Made by a program: the position numbers and the translations under genes. Shown here piece after piece: positions 27,652 through 35,485 of a stretch of DNA of 64,000 nt. Source of the DNA: Lachnospiraceae bacterium (GTDB lineage: Bacteria; Bacillota; Clostridia; Lachnospirales; Lachnospiraceae); assembly GCA_017503735.1 (NCBI GenBank), contig JAFVSN010000024.1:1-64000 (forward strand), written 5' to 3'. A model generated the notes under the pieces. That model made no database searches, was not told the origin of the DNA, and was given only the letters and a program-made list of their open reading frames with translations. Each line of letters starts with the position of its first letter. Within the stretch, counting starts at the first letter, position 1.

Positions 27652-27737
27652 AGAGTCCCTCCGTCCGCTTTCGTTTCTTCTTCTGTTTATTCTACACCAC
27701 TCCGATGGAAAAGGCAAGCATCCCATCGGTTTCCGTT

Positions 27738-29357
27738 TTAGGAATTCAACTGCAAGTAATACGGCGGCTGCTTCTTCACAAGCTCTGCCACCAATACCGT
27801 CATATCGTCTTTCGGTTTATATTCGCAGCACTCCAATGCCGCCTTTAAAATTTCCCCGGCAATTCCCTGAGGCGTCCGGTCTGTTTTTTTCTTCCCCGCC
27901 GAAAACAGCACTTCTTCCAACCGGCCTCCCAACGCATCCGGTACACCGTCACTCATCATAATGACATAATCCCCGTCGTACAACTTCTTTTCTTTCGTAT
28001 CATAATCCGCTTCTCCGAACATTCCCACCGGCAACGTGGCAGACTCCACCTGCTCAATCCAGTTTTCCCGCTTAATAAAGGTTCCCGCCGCTCCCAGCTT
28101 AATAAATTCACAGGTCCCGCCGTATGGGTTGATTACACTGATATCCACAGTGGAATAACTTTTCCCCTCCGTCCGCAACAACAACACCGAATTAATCAGA
28201 CGAACCGCCGTTTTTTCATCAAACCCCGCCGACAAAAACTGCTCCAGCAAACCGATGACCGCCTCGCTGTCCCGGCTGGCCGCTTCTCCGCTTCCCATGC
28301 CGTCGGATAACAACAACACCGTCTCGCCGCTATCGGGATATAAGAAAGAAAAACTGTCTCCGGAAAGCAGTTCCTCTTTTTTAATCGCCCGTGCCACGCC
28401 GGTTAAAATCATATACCCCGGTTCTTCCTCGAACGAAAACTCACCCATGGTTTCGTTTACAAACCGGTCCGAATCGTTTCCCGCCACCAAAGGACATCCG
28501 AACATTACACCCAGACACTGCACCGCACGACGGATGGGGATGCACTGCCCGTTTTTACTGTATGCCTGCATACGGATTCGCAATCCCTTCCCTTTTCGCT
28601 TCATAACCGCAATCTGTTCCGCATAAATCCCCTGTCGGCGTAATGCTTCCGCCACTTCTTCCTCTACGGCACCGTCTCCCATGGTAGTCTCGTACAACTC
28701 CTCGGAATACTCCTTTAACAAATCCGATACCACCTTTAGTTGGGTTACCACCGCAGTTTTACCTTCCTCCGTGCGACGTCGTACTACACGGTTCGCCTGT
28801 TCCCGTAACGGCAGCATGGCATATTCCTCCGTCATACGGTCCGCCCGCAAGCACCCGTCAAACCGATATTCGATTTCCGCATATTTCGGAACCGCTCCCT
28901 TTCGCGCCGCCTCATACATGGCATAGGCCTGTGTAAATCGTTCCTCCGGATGGTGTTCCCAGCACTCACTGCACTTGGCACAATCCGTACAAACCACCTC
29001 CGGTAACGTTACCGCAAAATTCCGGAAATCCTCCGTTTCTTCTTCCGTCACTCCGTCAAACACGCCGGACAACACATCAAAGGATGCCGCTGCCTCTAAC
29101 AGTCGCTTCTTGGTGTGGCTCCGGATATCCGCCCGGATCAACTCTTCCCTTCCGGAACTGAGTAACGTCCGCAAGGCCTGTTCCCCGCCCCATAAAAAAA
29201 GAAAAACAAAGCCCGCCACCAGCGCGCCCAACCATATATATTTCATTGTAGATTCTTCCCATAAGCAACCGATTAACCCGGTGCAGAATGCGGTAGCGCC
29301 CCCTACCAGCCCCAGATATATCAACCATCGTCCCGCTGTTTTCTTTCTCCACATCAT
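27738..29357 (-). CDS. spoIIE: SpoIIE-type PP2C phosphatase, short form
   Basis: SpoIIE dephosphorylates the anti-anti-sigma factor SpoIIAA to activate sigma-F in the forespore. This 539-residue protein has only two predicted transmembrane segments (about 10-32 and 40-60), whereas the Bacillus protein has about 827 residues and ten. A central region with CTDCAKCSECW (about 125-135) is the kind seen in clostridial SpoIIE, and a C-terminal PP2C domain (about 335-525) keeps the metal-binding GDSFSF, LLLSDGMGSGEAA and VIMMSDGVPDAL motifs. The ATG at 29357 follows AGGAGG. Position between divIC and tilS supports the gene name. Confidence 0.88.
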   Translation of the reverse strand: MMWRKKTAGRWLIYLGLVGGATAFCTGLIGCLWEESTMKYIWLGALVAGFVFLFLWGGEQALRTLLSSGREELIRADIRSHTKKRLLEAAASFDVLSGVFDGVTEEETEDFRNFAVTLPEVVCTDCAKCSECWEHHPEERFTQAYAMYEAARKGAVPKYAEIEYRFDGCLRADRMTEEYAMLPLREQANRVVRRRTEEGKTAVVTQLKVVSDLLKEYSEELYETTMGDGAVEEEVAEALRRQGIYAEQIAVMKRKGKGLRIRMQAYSKNGQCIPIRRAVQCLGVMFGCPLVAGNDSDRFVNETMGEFSFEEEPGYMILTGVARAIKKEELLSGDSFSFLYPDSGETVLLLSDGMGSGEAASRDSEAVIGLLEQFLSAGFDEKTAVRLINSVLLLRTEGKSYSTVDISVINPYGGTCEFIKLGAAGTFIKRENWIEQVESATLPVGMFGEADYDTKEKKLYDGDYVIMMSDGVPDALGGRLEEVLFSAGKKKTDRTPQGIAGEILKAALECCEYKPKDDMTVLVAELVKKQPPYYLQLNS

Positions 29358-29519
29358 CCTTTTGTCCTCCTGCTTGTCCTTTTGGGAGATTCTAACACAA
29401 ACCCGTATCGGTGTCTGTCGAAAAATCACAGCGTTCCAAAAAGTGTACGACAAAAAAGGACCCGAAGCCCGTACCCGGACCCGAATCCTAAAAAAGTCGA
29501 CGTTATTCCCTTTTCTTTT

Positions 29520-29828
29520 CTATTCCGCCTCACGAAGCAATATCTCATCCGGCTTTACCAGACCGAGATGACTTCTTGCAGAATCTTCAATAAACTGTTT
29601 TGTCTGACGATACGCCACTTCTTCTTCCAGTTCCTTTTGGCGCTCCTTTGCCGAAGAAAGCTGTGTTTCATAAGAAGTCTTTTTATCCTGAAGCAATTTT
29701 TCCTTTTTTGCAGCTTCTCCTTTGTTGTACGTCAACAGTCCGCACATTACCAACACCATCAGCAGGAGTAGCTTAAGACCCGTTTTTCTTTTTCCGTTTT
29801 TCCGTCGCAAGTGCACCCTTCCTTCCAT
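29520..29828 (-). CDS. divIC: Septum formation initiator DivIC/FtsB-like protein
   Basis: Small bitopic division protein that bridges septal peptidoglycan enzymes. The 102-residue protein has a basic N-terminus, one transmembrane helix (LKLLLLMVLVMCGLLTY, about 18-34) and a coiled coil (about 40-75) before the conserved ARSHLGLVKPDEIL. It overlaps the yabQ end by 56 bases, and the ribosome site is weak, so translation is probably coupled. The 162 bases between it and spoIIE contain a TTCGGGTCC direct repeat and a T run but no clean hairpin. Confidence 0.88.
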   Translation of the reverse strand: MEGRVHLRRKNGKRKTGLKLLLLMVLVMCGLLTYNKGEAAKKEKLLQDKKTSYETQLSSAKERQKELEEEVAYRQTKQFIEDSARSHLGLVKPDEILLREAE

Positions 29829-30231
29829 GGAGTTTCTTTTCGCGAACTTGTTTCACTGTTCTACCTAACAGTTTACCTTGTTTTTGTAAAAAAAGCAATC
29901 CTTTTCGTATGGGAAATGTCAAAAATCTCAACACTTTTACGCAATATTTTACAAAAAAGCGTCCGAGAGTCACCCAATACACCACGGCACCGAGAAAAAT
30001 CCCCAGTAACACAAATAAACGTAAGGTTCCGGCATTGTGCCGGTACATCAGACGAAACCCCGCCAGTCCAAGAAAAAACCAGAACACAAAGTCCTGTACG
30101 GACACCGTAAACAGGTTCTGTTTATGAAGCCGTCTCCAGACGCGCAATCCGTCGTAACAAAGCGCTGCTGCCAGTCCCAACACCACGGTGGCAAGAAAAA
30201 AGCGCACATCCCCTGCAATTTCCCGATTCAT
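29773..30231 (-). CDS. yabQ: Spore cortex biosynthesis protein YabQ
   Basis: Membrane protein of the forespore needed for cortex formation. The 152-residue protein starts with EIAGDVRFFLATVVLGLAAAL, has several hydrophobic helices (about 9-28, 46-63, 68-90) and a basic tail rich in Lys and Arg. The ATG at 30231 has GGGGGAG before it; the twelve codons upstream belong to the overlapping yabP end. The order rqcP-yabP-yabQ-divIC is the conserved sporulation arrangement. Confidence 0.9.
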   Translation of the reverse strand: MNREIAGDVRFFLATVVLGLAAALCYDGLRVWRRLHKQNLFTVSVQDFVFWFFLGLAGFRLMYRHNAGTLRLFVLLGIFLGAVVYWVTLGRFFVKYCVKVLRFLTFPIRKGLLFLQKQGKLLGRTVKQVREKKLHGRKGALATEKRKKKNGS

Positions 30232-30244
30232 CGGATATCTCCCC

Positions 30245-30529
30245 CTATCCGAACAACCGCTTTGCAAAGGATTCCGAACGTTTTGTTCCCTTTCCGCGTT
30301 CCGTATATATCAGGCTGTCGATCCGGCCTTCCAAATCCACCTCTCCCTTTTCCACCAAAAGCCTCGTCACGTTCATCTCATCTCCCCGGAGCAACAACAT
30401 CCCCTGTACCGTATCCAGAATAACCTCCTTTGCATCAAAGGAAATCACTTCCTTTACCCCGGTAAGGGTCAGCGTCTTCCGCCCGATTAACGATAGCTTG
30501 TGAGCCCCCAACTCCTGTTTTTGTTCCAT
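30245..30529 (-). CDS. yabP: Sporulation protein YabP
   Basis: Conserved small protein acting with YabQ in spore cortex assembly; located at the forespore surface in Bacillus. The 94-residue protein contains the YabP/YqfC-type beta-sandwich with KLSLIGRKTLTLTGVKEVIS and LLRGDEMNVTRLLVEKGEVD. The ATG at 30529 has GAGG six bases upstream. Confidence 0.9.
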   Translation of the reverse strand: MEQKQELGAHKLSLIGRKTLTLTGVKEVISFDAKEVILDTVQGMLLLRGDEMNVTRLLVEKGEVDLEGRIDSLIYTERGKGTKRSESFAKRLFG

Positions 30530-30591
30530 AGAGTGCCTCATACCGTCTTTTTTATAACCTATGCCCGGTTACAAACAGATATGACGCTTTC

Positions 30592-30831
30592 TTATAAATA
30601 GCGGAACAACTCTTTTGCTTCTTCCTTCCGGGTGGTTTCCTGAACATCCAGCACCTCAACCCGTACTGCCTTTCCACCGAAACCGATTTCGATGATATCC
30701 CCCACCTTCACATTGGTAGAAGCCTTTGCCGGCTTATCGTTGATCATCACACGTCCCGCATCACAGGCATCATTTGCCACGGTTCTGCGCTTAATCAGCC
30801 GGGAAACCTTTAAATACTTGTCTAATCGCAT
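30592..30831 (-). CDS. rqcP: S4-domain ribosome quality control protein RqcP
   Basis: Binds stalled 50S subunits with RqcH and supports alanine tailing (formerly YabO/HslR-like). The 79-residue protein is essentially one S4 RNA-binding domain: MRLDKYLKVSRLIKRRTVAN, then DAGRVMINDKPAKAS, then DIIEIGFG. It is the last gene of the sporulation cluster before the integrated element; HU and spoVT, its usual upstream neighbours in Clostridia, are 22 kb away. Its leader contains the stem-loop at 30855-30880. Confidence 0.93.
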   Translation of the reverse strand: MRLDKYLKVSRLIKRRTVANDACDAGRVMINDKPAKASTNVKVGDIIEIGFGGKAVRVEVLDVQETTRKEEAKELFRYL

Positions 30832-30854
30832 GTCTTTTTCCTTTCTAAACTACT

Positions 30855-30880
30855 AAAGGACCGCCCAAAGGCGATCCTTT
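30855..30880 (-). promoter_or_regulatory. Stem-loop in the rqcP leader
   Basis: AAAGGATCGCC-TTTG-GGCGGTCCTTT pairs fully only as minus-strand RNA, because one position is a G-U pair there and a C-A mismatch on the plus strand. No T run follows, so it looks like an RNA structure or a former terminator from the HU side rather than an active terminator. Confidence 0.45.
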
Positions 30881-31006
30881 ATCAGTTCTTAATAACGTAA
30901 CGTAAGTGAAAATTTAGGTACAAAATCCTTTATCCTCACAAACCCTTATCGTCACTACCTTCTTTGAGTTTTGTACGCTTTTTGAAAACGTACATTATTC
31001 TGTTTA

Positions 31007-31042
31007 CGTACAAAATAATCCTAAGGGGTTTTGTACGTTTTT
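31007..31042. repeat. Left attachment-like site
   Basis: CGTACAAAA and TTTTGTACG are perfect 9-bp inverted arms around a 13-bp centre (31007-31037), the layout of a tyrosine-recombinase core site. Further TTTTGTACG-type words occur at 30918 (inverted), 30969, 30989 (inverted, partial). The stretch 30832-31312 contains no gene. Confidence 0.6.
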
Positions 31043-31096
31043 CTTGGATCACCTACCTCATTATACACTGTCCCCTCCGGATTTGCAAGTAAAGGC

Positions 31097-31127
31097 CGTT
31101 ATATGTGATTTTTGCCCGGATATAACG
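31097..31127. repeat. Inverted repeat near left end
   Basis: CGTTATAT and ATATAACG form perfect 8-bp arms separated by 15 bases, within the gene-free left end of the element. Confidence 0.45.
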
Positions 31128-31194
31128 AATTATTATCGAAAACGAAAAGTAATTCTAAAGACCTGTCTCCTCATTGAACATGCTTATATCTCAT

Positions 31195-31285
31195 TAACAA
31201 CCCGCATACACATACACCATGCACATACACAATATACAACCGCATTACACAATCACATTACACATGTTCATGCACAATCAGTACC
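31195..31285. repeat. A/C-rich low-complexity stretch
   Basis: Degenerate CACATACAC / CATTACACA words are repeated about nine times. The strand bias is strong. It is not translated convincingly in any frame. Confidence 0.5.
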
Positions 31286-31312
31286 ATAACAACCTAACTC
31301 TTAAGCATGTCC

Positions 31313-32383
31313 TTAATTGCCAGTTCCGGATTCCCTTCTGGAATCATCCCAGTATCCAAAATTCATGTAGAACTGTTCCTCATCAATCCATGATATCATT
31401 ATTTCAAGAATGCGTTTTATCCGTTTACCCGACTTTTCCACAATAAGATCCCTTATGTATTCAAATGGTAGCATCTTGTCGCCGGCAATAAATACAATCG
31501 CCAGTTCACCGCTATCGCGCCTCATAGAATGAAGCATCCCAGTCTCACCGTTTTGGGCTCTTTCTCTCGTGTCTTTCAGGCATTCTAAGAAAGCCGATAT
31601 CTCACATCTGCCCAGATGTGCAAAGAAAGTTATAAGGTCAACGTTACCATTTCCCGAAGAACCATTTACTATCTGCTTTGGTAACTGATGAAGAAAGAAT
31701 CGGAAGAAGTGTAAGTCCCTAATATGCTTTTCTGCTTCCGTTATTCCGTACACTTCGTTTAAAAATTGCATAATCAGCGCTTCACGTTGCCTTGGCTTAG
31801 TAAGGGTAATGTTACCGTCTTCACCATCGCAAATTGCCAAATCGACTTCTCCGTACCTCGTATAAAAATCCCTTCTATATTTCAGGTACATAAAGATTTC
31901 CATAGGAGAGATTAACATCTGGCACATCTTTTTGTAGTCTTCATACGACATACAGTTTATATCCATACCGGACTCAGAGTGTTTTCTTAATATATGCGGG
32001 TATGTATCAATGTAATCGTTCTTAAAAACAACCAGCGGCATTACTTCTGTATCTGTTTCAAACACTATGCTCTGTCCCTGCTTATTCTGAAATACCGGAA
32101 GCTTTCCAGAAACAATAAGCTGCATGGTTTTCTTTGCCTGGTCCTTAGCCTGCTTACATCTTTTTTGAAGCCAGGCCTGTTCCTTATCCACATCAAAGGT
32201 CTGATCCTTCTCATTTCGTTCTTTTAACTGAATGGCGATAATTACATCCTGCAAGTTAATAACCAAGTCCGCCAGTTCCTTCTCTGTTTCGCCTTCCGGT
32301 GTAAAAAGCAGGTTGTCAAAGACCGTTTCTTTGAAGAAATAACTTTCCGACAATATACTTAATAAACTCTCTGATTCTGTCAT
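31313..32383 (-). CDS. Uncharacterised protein with possible PD-(D/E)XK-like motif
   Basis: I do not recognise this 356-residue protein. Near the N-terminus GETEKELADLVINLQDVIIAIQLKERN (in pieces at about residues 32-58) resembles the E..D..(E/Q)-x-K spacing of PD-(D/E)XK nucleases, followed by a charged helix rich in Lys/Gln. The remaining sequence (about 110-356) looks globular and mixed alpha/beta with no further motif. The ATG at 32383 has AGAGGAAA upstream, and 16 codons of open frame before it are not used. It is the leftmost cargo gene. A defence or DNA-repair nuclease is possible, but it rests on one weak motif. Confidence 0.5.
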   Translation of the reverse strand: MTESESLLSILSESYFFKETVFDNLLFTPEGETEKELADLVINLQDVIIAIQLKERNEKDQTFDVDKEQAWLQKRCKQAKDQAKKTMQLIVSGKLPVFQNKQGQSIVFETDTEVMPLVVFKNDYIDTYPHILRKHSESGMDINCMSYEDYKKMCQMLISPMEIFMYLKYRRDFYTRYGEVDLAICDGEDGNITLTKPRQREALIMQFLNEVYGITEAEKHIRDLHFFRFFLHQLPKQIVNGSSGNGNVDLITFFAHLGRCEISAFLECLKDTRERAQNGETGMLHSMRRDSGELAIVFIAGDKMLPFEYIRDLIVEKSGKRIKRILEIMISWIDEEQFYMNFGYWDDSRRESGTGN

Positions 32384-32534
32384 ACACAATTTCCTCTTTG
32401 TCACATATAAAACAATACGATAATTATCCATGAGTTAGATACCCATGCACTCCTTAGAAATCTTGTATCTCTAACAATCTTATCAGATTTACATATTATA
32501 AATATCTACATATCTCTTTTAACGATGACTCGTA

Positions 32535-32574
32535 TTAAAAAAGACTTTGCCTTTTTTAACCAAGCAAAGTCCTT
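32535..32574 (-). terminator. Terminator of the small membrane-protein operon
   Basis: GACTTTGC / GCAAAGTC (32543-32550 with 32564-32571), followed on the minus strand by TTTTTTAA. Confidence 0.85.
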
Positions 32575-33156
32575 TTAACTCATTTTCGTAATAACTTCCA
32601 ATAGATACAATTCATGTGCTATTGATAAAACATTTATACTTCCTTCCGATATCGTAAAGAAAAGCTCGTTTGCATAATTATCGATATATGCTCCGTGATT
32701 AACAAGCACACTATCCGGCACTCTTATTCCATCATCAAACTTTTTCATTAAACTGTCTTTATCTTCCTGTGTAATATCACCGTTTTCCTGAATAGCAGCT
32801 ATCGCAAAAGCTCTAACTATTGACAATCCAACAGTAATTGCAAGCGTCTCGTTAATAGCCAATGGAATATCTCTACCATCAATTTTTTTAGTAAATCTCA
32901 TTGGCCTTAATGTAGCAATAGCAATCATATAGCATGCAGCCACTTTATGTCTATCCAACCTGACCACAGAGGCTCTCATATAATTACTCTTACAGTGATT
33001 ATTTAATGAAACATATTTTTCCCATATTTCTTCTTTAATATTCGGAATTAGCTCAATACAATTAGTATAGACGGTTTGATAATTCGAAATCTCTTCACTA
33101 ATAACCTTATCCCAAATCACTTCATAACTTGCGCGATCTGGATGCATCTCACTCAT
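32575..33156 (-). CDS. Uncharacterised 193-residue cytosolic protein
   Basis: No family is recognised. The protein is mostly helical, has no transmembrane segment, and contains VVRLDRHKVAACYMIAIATL near residue 65 and a C-terminal ISIAHELYLLEVITKM-like helix. Its start overlaps the stop of the 76-residue membrane gene by one base and a strong terminator follows immediately, so it is the last gene of a three-gene unit. The A/T-rich codon use differs from the chromosomal genes. A cytosolic effector working with two membrane partners would fit a defence-like arrangement, but nothing shows this directly. Confidence 0.6.
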   Translation of the reverse strand: MSEMHPDRASYEVIWDKVISEEISNYQTVYTNCIELIPNIKEEIWEKYVSLNNHCKSNYMRASVVRLDRHKVAACYMIAIATLRPMRFTKKIDGRDIPLAINETLAITVGLSIVRAFAIAAIQENGDITQEDKDSLMKKFDDGIRVPDSVLVNHGAYIDNYANELFFTISEGSINVLSIAHELYLLEVITKMS

Positions 33157-33386
33157 TACTCATTTTCTCCTTTTTCTTTAACATTAACTCCATTCGTAAG
33201 TTTAATATACCTTATTGCATCTTGAATTGAAGAATCGGTATTAACCATCTTGCATAGATAAATATTTTTGATTTCATTTACCTTTTGAGCGTTTAGCTTT
33301 GTAATAAATAAAGTTATTAGCGCAACAACACCCAACAAACCAACCAATCCCAACAACACCCCCATAACCATTTCGACTCCAGTCAT
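33156..33386 (-). CDS. Uncharacterised 76-residue single-pass membrane protein
   Basis: One transmembrane helix (VMGVLLGLVGLLGVVALITL, about 7-26) is followed by a charged cytosolic tail. AAGGAG precedes the ATG. It overlaps its upstream neighbour by four bases (ATGA junction) and its downstream neighbour by one base. Function unknown. Confidence 0.6.
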   Translation of the reverse strand: MTGVEMVMGVLLGLVGLLGVVALITLFITKLNAQKVNEIKNIYLCKMVNTDSSIQDAIRYIKLTNGVNVKEKGENE

Positions 33387-33814
33387 AATCTTTCTCCTTT
33401 CAATTGTTTAACTTCTTTTCTGATTCTTTCTTTCACCAATTTTTCTTTCACAGATAGAACAACCAGTAGACTCATTTCTTTTAAGACACAAGACACAGCA
33501 GCTACAAATAAACAAACATTTATCAAAGCACTATGTTTCTCACAAATCATTTGAAAATCAGGATCTAAAGAGCAGAACGCCAACGCACAGGCGACAACTC
33601 CAACCCATTGATTAATTAACGACCAAACAATTAAAAAGGTAATATCATTCTTATTCTTTTTAAAACACATATCAATTACCCTGTTAATCAAAAAAATAAA
33701 CAAAGTACGATAATAACTCGTATCTCCACTAATAAATGGTGGCAACATCATAAAAATCGAGATTAATGAAAATATAATCTTCACATTCTCCTGCTTGTTT
33801 TCTGCACTATCCAT
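33383..33814 (-). CDS. Uncharacterised 143-residue multi-pass membrane protein
   Basis: Hydrophobic segments near residues 13-30, 36-50, 60-80 and 93-120 suggest three to four membrane spans, with a basic C-terminal tail (KEKLVKERIRKEVKQLKGE). The ATG lies directly after an A-rich run with no visible ribosome site, so a later start or leaderless-type initiation is possible. A strong minus-strand promoter (34081-34109) is about 260 bases upstream, with a terminator-like hairpin (33876-33906) in between. First gene of the three-gene unit. Confidence 0.5.
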   Translation of the reverse strand: MDSAENKQENVKIIFSLISIFMMLPPFISGDTSYYRTLFIFLINRVIDMCFKKNKNDITFLIVWSLINQWVGVVACALAFCSLDPDFQMICEKHSALINVCLFVAAVSCVLKEMSLLVVLSVKEKLVKERIRKEVKQLKGERL

Positions 33815-33875
33815 TTGTTTTTTTTAATATACAATGTATATTATTTCCCTTCGTAGTAATACTTCTTTTCAAAAA

Positions 33876-33906
33876 GAAAAGGTTGCTTACATTAAGCAAC
33901 CTTCTC
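33876..33906 (-). terminator. Intrinsic terminator or attenuator hairpin
   Basis: GGTTGCTTA-ATG-TAAGCAACC is a perfect 9-bp stem, followed on the minus strand by TTTTCTTTTT. It lies between the promoter at 34081-34109 and the first gene of the small membrane operon. Confidence 0.78.
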
Positions 33907-34001
33907 CCATCGCACTTCCCATATCAACTTCCACTTTAGTAATCTTAAAATCATAGGTAACTTAATGTAATATAGTGTTTTCAATTTTTTTTAAAAAATA
34001 C

Positions 34002-34030
34002 TTGACAAACAAAAGTAAATGTAGTATAAC
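34002..34030 (+). promoter_or_regulatory. Strong sigma-A promoter without an obvious gene
   Basis: TTGACA, 17 bases, TATAAC. No convincing reading frame follows for several hundred bases. The stretch 33815-34604 otherwise holds only short, poorly initiated frames. Confidence 0.6.
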
Positions 34031-34080
34031 ACACGAATTAACCACTTTCAAGCACTTTTTTCATTTTTTGCAAAAAACTT

Positions 34081-34109
34081 ATTATACCATATGCCATTTT
34101 TCATGTCCA
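34081..34109 (-). promoter_or_regulatory. Strong sigma-A promoter facing the previous one
   Basis: Minus strand TGGACA, 17 bases, TATAAT. It points toward the small membrane-protein operon and is convergent with the plus-strand promoter at 34002-34030; the two predicted RNAs overlap by about 40 bases at their 5' ends. Confidence 0.6.
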
Positions 34110-34604
34110 GTCTACTCTTTTGACAAGAATTTCAACATTTTTCACCTTTATAATACCAAATTCGAATATAAAATATAAGATTAATACCTCACAAAACGCG
34201 CCCCTTGTTTTTGTGCAAATGTCACAAAAGTCCACGCATGTTTTCGTGTAATATGTAGAACACACATTTATATCGCTTGTATATCTTCACCAATCTAATA
34301 GGAATGGCATCTTACTTCAATACATCATTTTATACAAATCCAAACACGCTTGCTCTATTTAGGATAGAAGGCTTCTCTTCCACGAGTGCTACTAATCATA
34401 TACTTGATCTTACTTAAGAAGTGCCTTGATCTGCTCTTTATCCTTGGAGCCCAGTCAAGATTTTGTTTGCATTGTGTAGAAGACTACATAATCGACGAAG
34501 ATGCCCTTTCAAATACGTATTACACAAAAGACAACAGTTTCTGCATCATAGATATGTTTTATAACTCATATAAAACATGAACGCAGAAAAAGATATTTCT
34601 TTTC

Positions 34605-35240
34605 TTAATGCGAGACGCTTGAATTCTGGATTATCCAACAGCGTTTTTCCGCTTTTATTTTCACAACATAGTATGCAACGAGCAAGGACAGTGACACCAC
34701 GTTCTGAGTAATAAGTCCTATTAGTATTGAGTAAATCGTTATTTTATCATCCAGTGCAATCATATGGTCATTAAAAAAATGTATTGACATTAAAAGCTTT
34801 AAAATATAATAATATATGAAAGCAGCGACTCCGCAGCTGCATAGATTTATTAAATTAACAAAAAAGCTTCGAACAGGTTTTATGCTTTCAAGCGAACGAA
34901 CGGCAAAGTTATATACTTCTCTCATCTCTAAGTCCGAAATTGCTTCCAGCTCTTTGTTATTCATTTCATCCGTTACTAATCTACAAAACTCATCATATTC
35001 AGCAAGTTCGTTGTTTTCGTCTATTATCTGACCTATTTCGGACGGAATATATTTATATGTATTTATAATAGGATCAACTATATTTGTTAATTCTTTAAAT
35101 ACATAGTTTTTCATAGGTGGTTCTATCTTGGTCTTATAACACGATGTTACCACCCATGGCGAGATACAAATCAATATTATCACTACATTTACCACTGCTA
35201 CGGAAATTCTCTTTTTTAAGGTTAATCTCATCTGTTTCAT
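34605..35240 (-). CDS. Uncharacterised 211-residue membrane protein
   Basis: A transmembrane helix near residues 13-30 (VAVVNVVIILICISPWVV), an extracytoplasmic or periplasmic-side helical domain rich in acidic residues (about 40-115), and two more hydrophobic segments (about 125-150 and 168-195). AAAGGGAG lies before the ATG. No family recognised. Low-GC cargo gene of the element, same strand as the lipoproteins but separated from them by a terminator. Confidence 0.6.
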   Translation of the reverse strand: MKQMRLTLKKRISVAVVNVVIILICISPWVVTSCYKTKIEPPMKNYVFKELTNIVDPIINTYKYIPSEIGQIIDENNELAEYDEFCRLVTDEMNNKELEAISDLEMREVYNFAVRSLESIKPVRSFFVNLINLCSCGVAAFIYYYILKLLMSIHFFNDHMIALDDKITIYSILIGLITQNVVSLSLLVAYYVVKIKAEKRCWIIQNSSVSH

Positions 35241-35391
35241 AGGTCATTCTCCCTTTCTTAGGTTTTATGTGGTTTTGTCACGCAGGTGTTATCGTTCATA
35301 AAGAACTTTCTTTAGAAGAATCTCATATATTATGTCCTTACTATTTTCCTTAAAAATGATCTTCCATAAACCAGATTATCTGCCCGTTAAA

Positions 35392-35424
35392 TAAAAAAGA
35401 AGCACCCAGTTGTAGGATGCTTCC
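35392..35424 (-). terminator. Terminator of the lipoprotein genes
   Basis: GAAGCATCC ... GGGTGCTTC stem, followed on the minus strand by TTTTTTATTT. Confidence 0.82.
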
Positions 35425-35485
35425 CTATATCATAACTATCACTATTTATCCTGTAGCAGCAAGTTAAACACCCTACTCTTCCATA

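Noticed and set aside
29440-29520. GC-rich repeats and a T run between divIC and spoIIE taken for a terminator
   Set aside because: The TTCGGGTCC words are direct, not inverted, and no stable stem can be formed before the T run.
31195-31285. Repeated CACATACAC words considered as a CRISPR or satellite array
   Set aside because: Units are degenerate, have no regular spacing and no spacers; only low-complexity sequence.
34386-34580. 64-codon plus-strand frame starting with a hydrophobic stretch, possible small toxin
   Set aside because: GTG start without a ribosome site, low-complexity content, and more than 300 bases from the nearest promoter; coding potential is not convincing.
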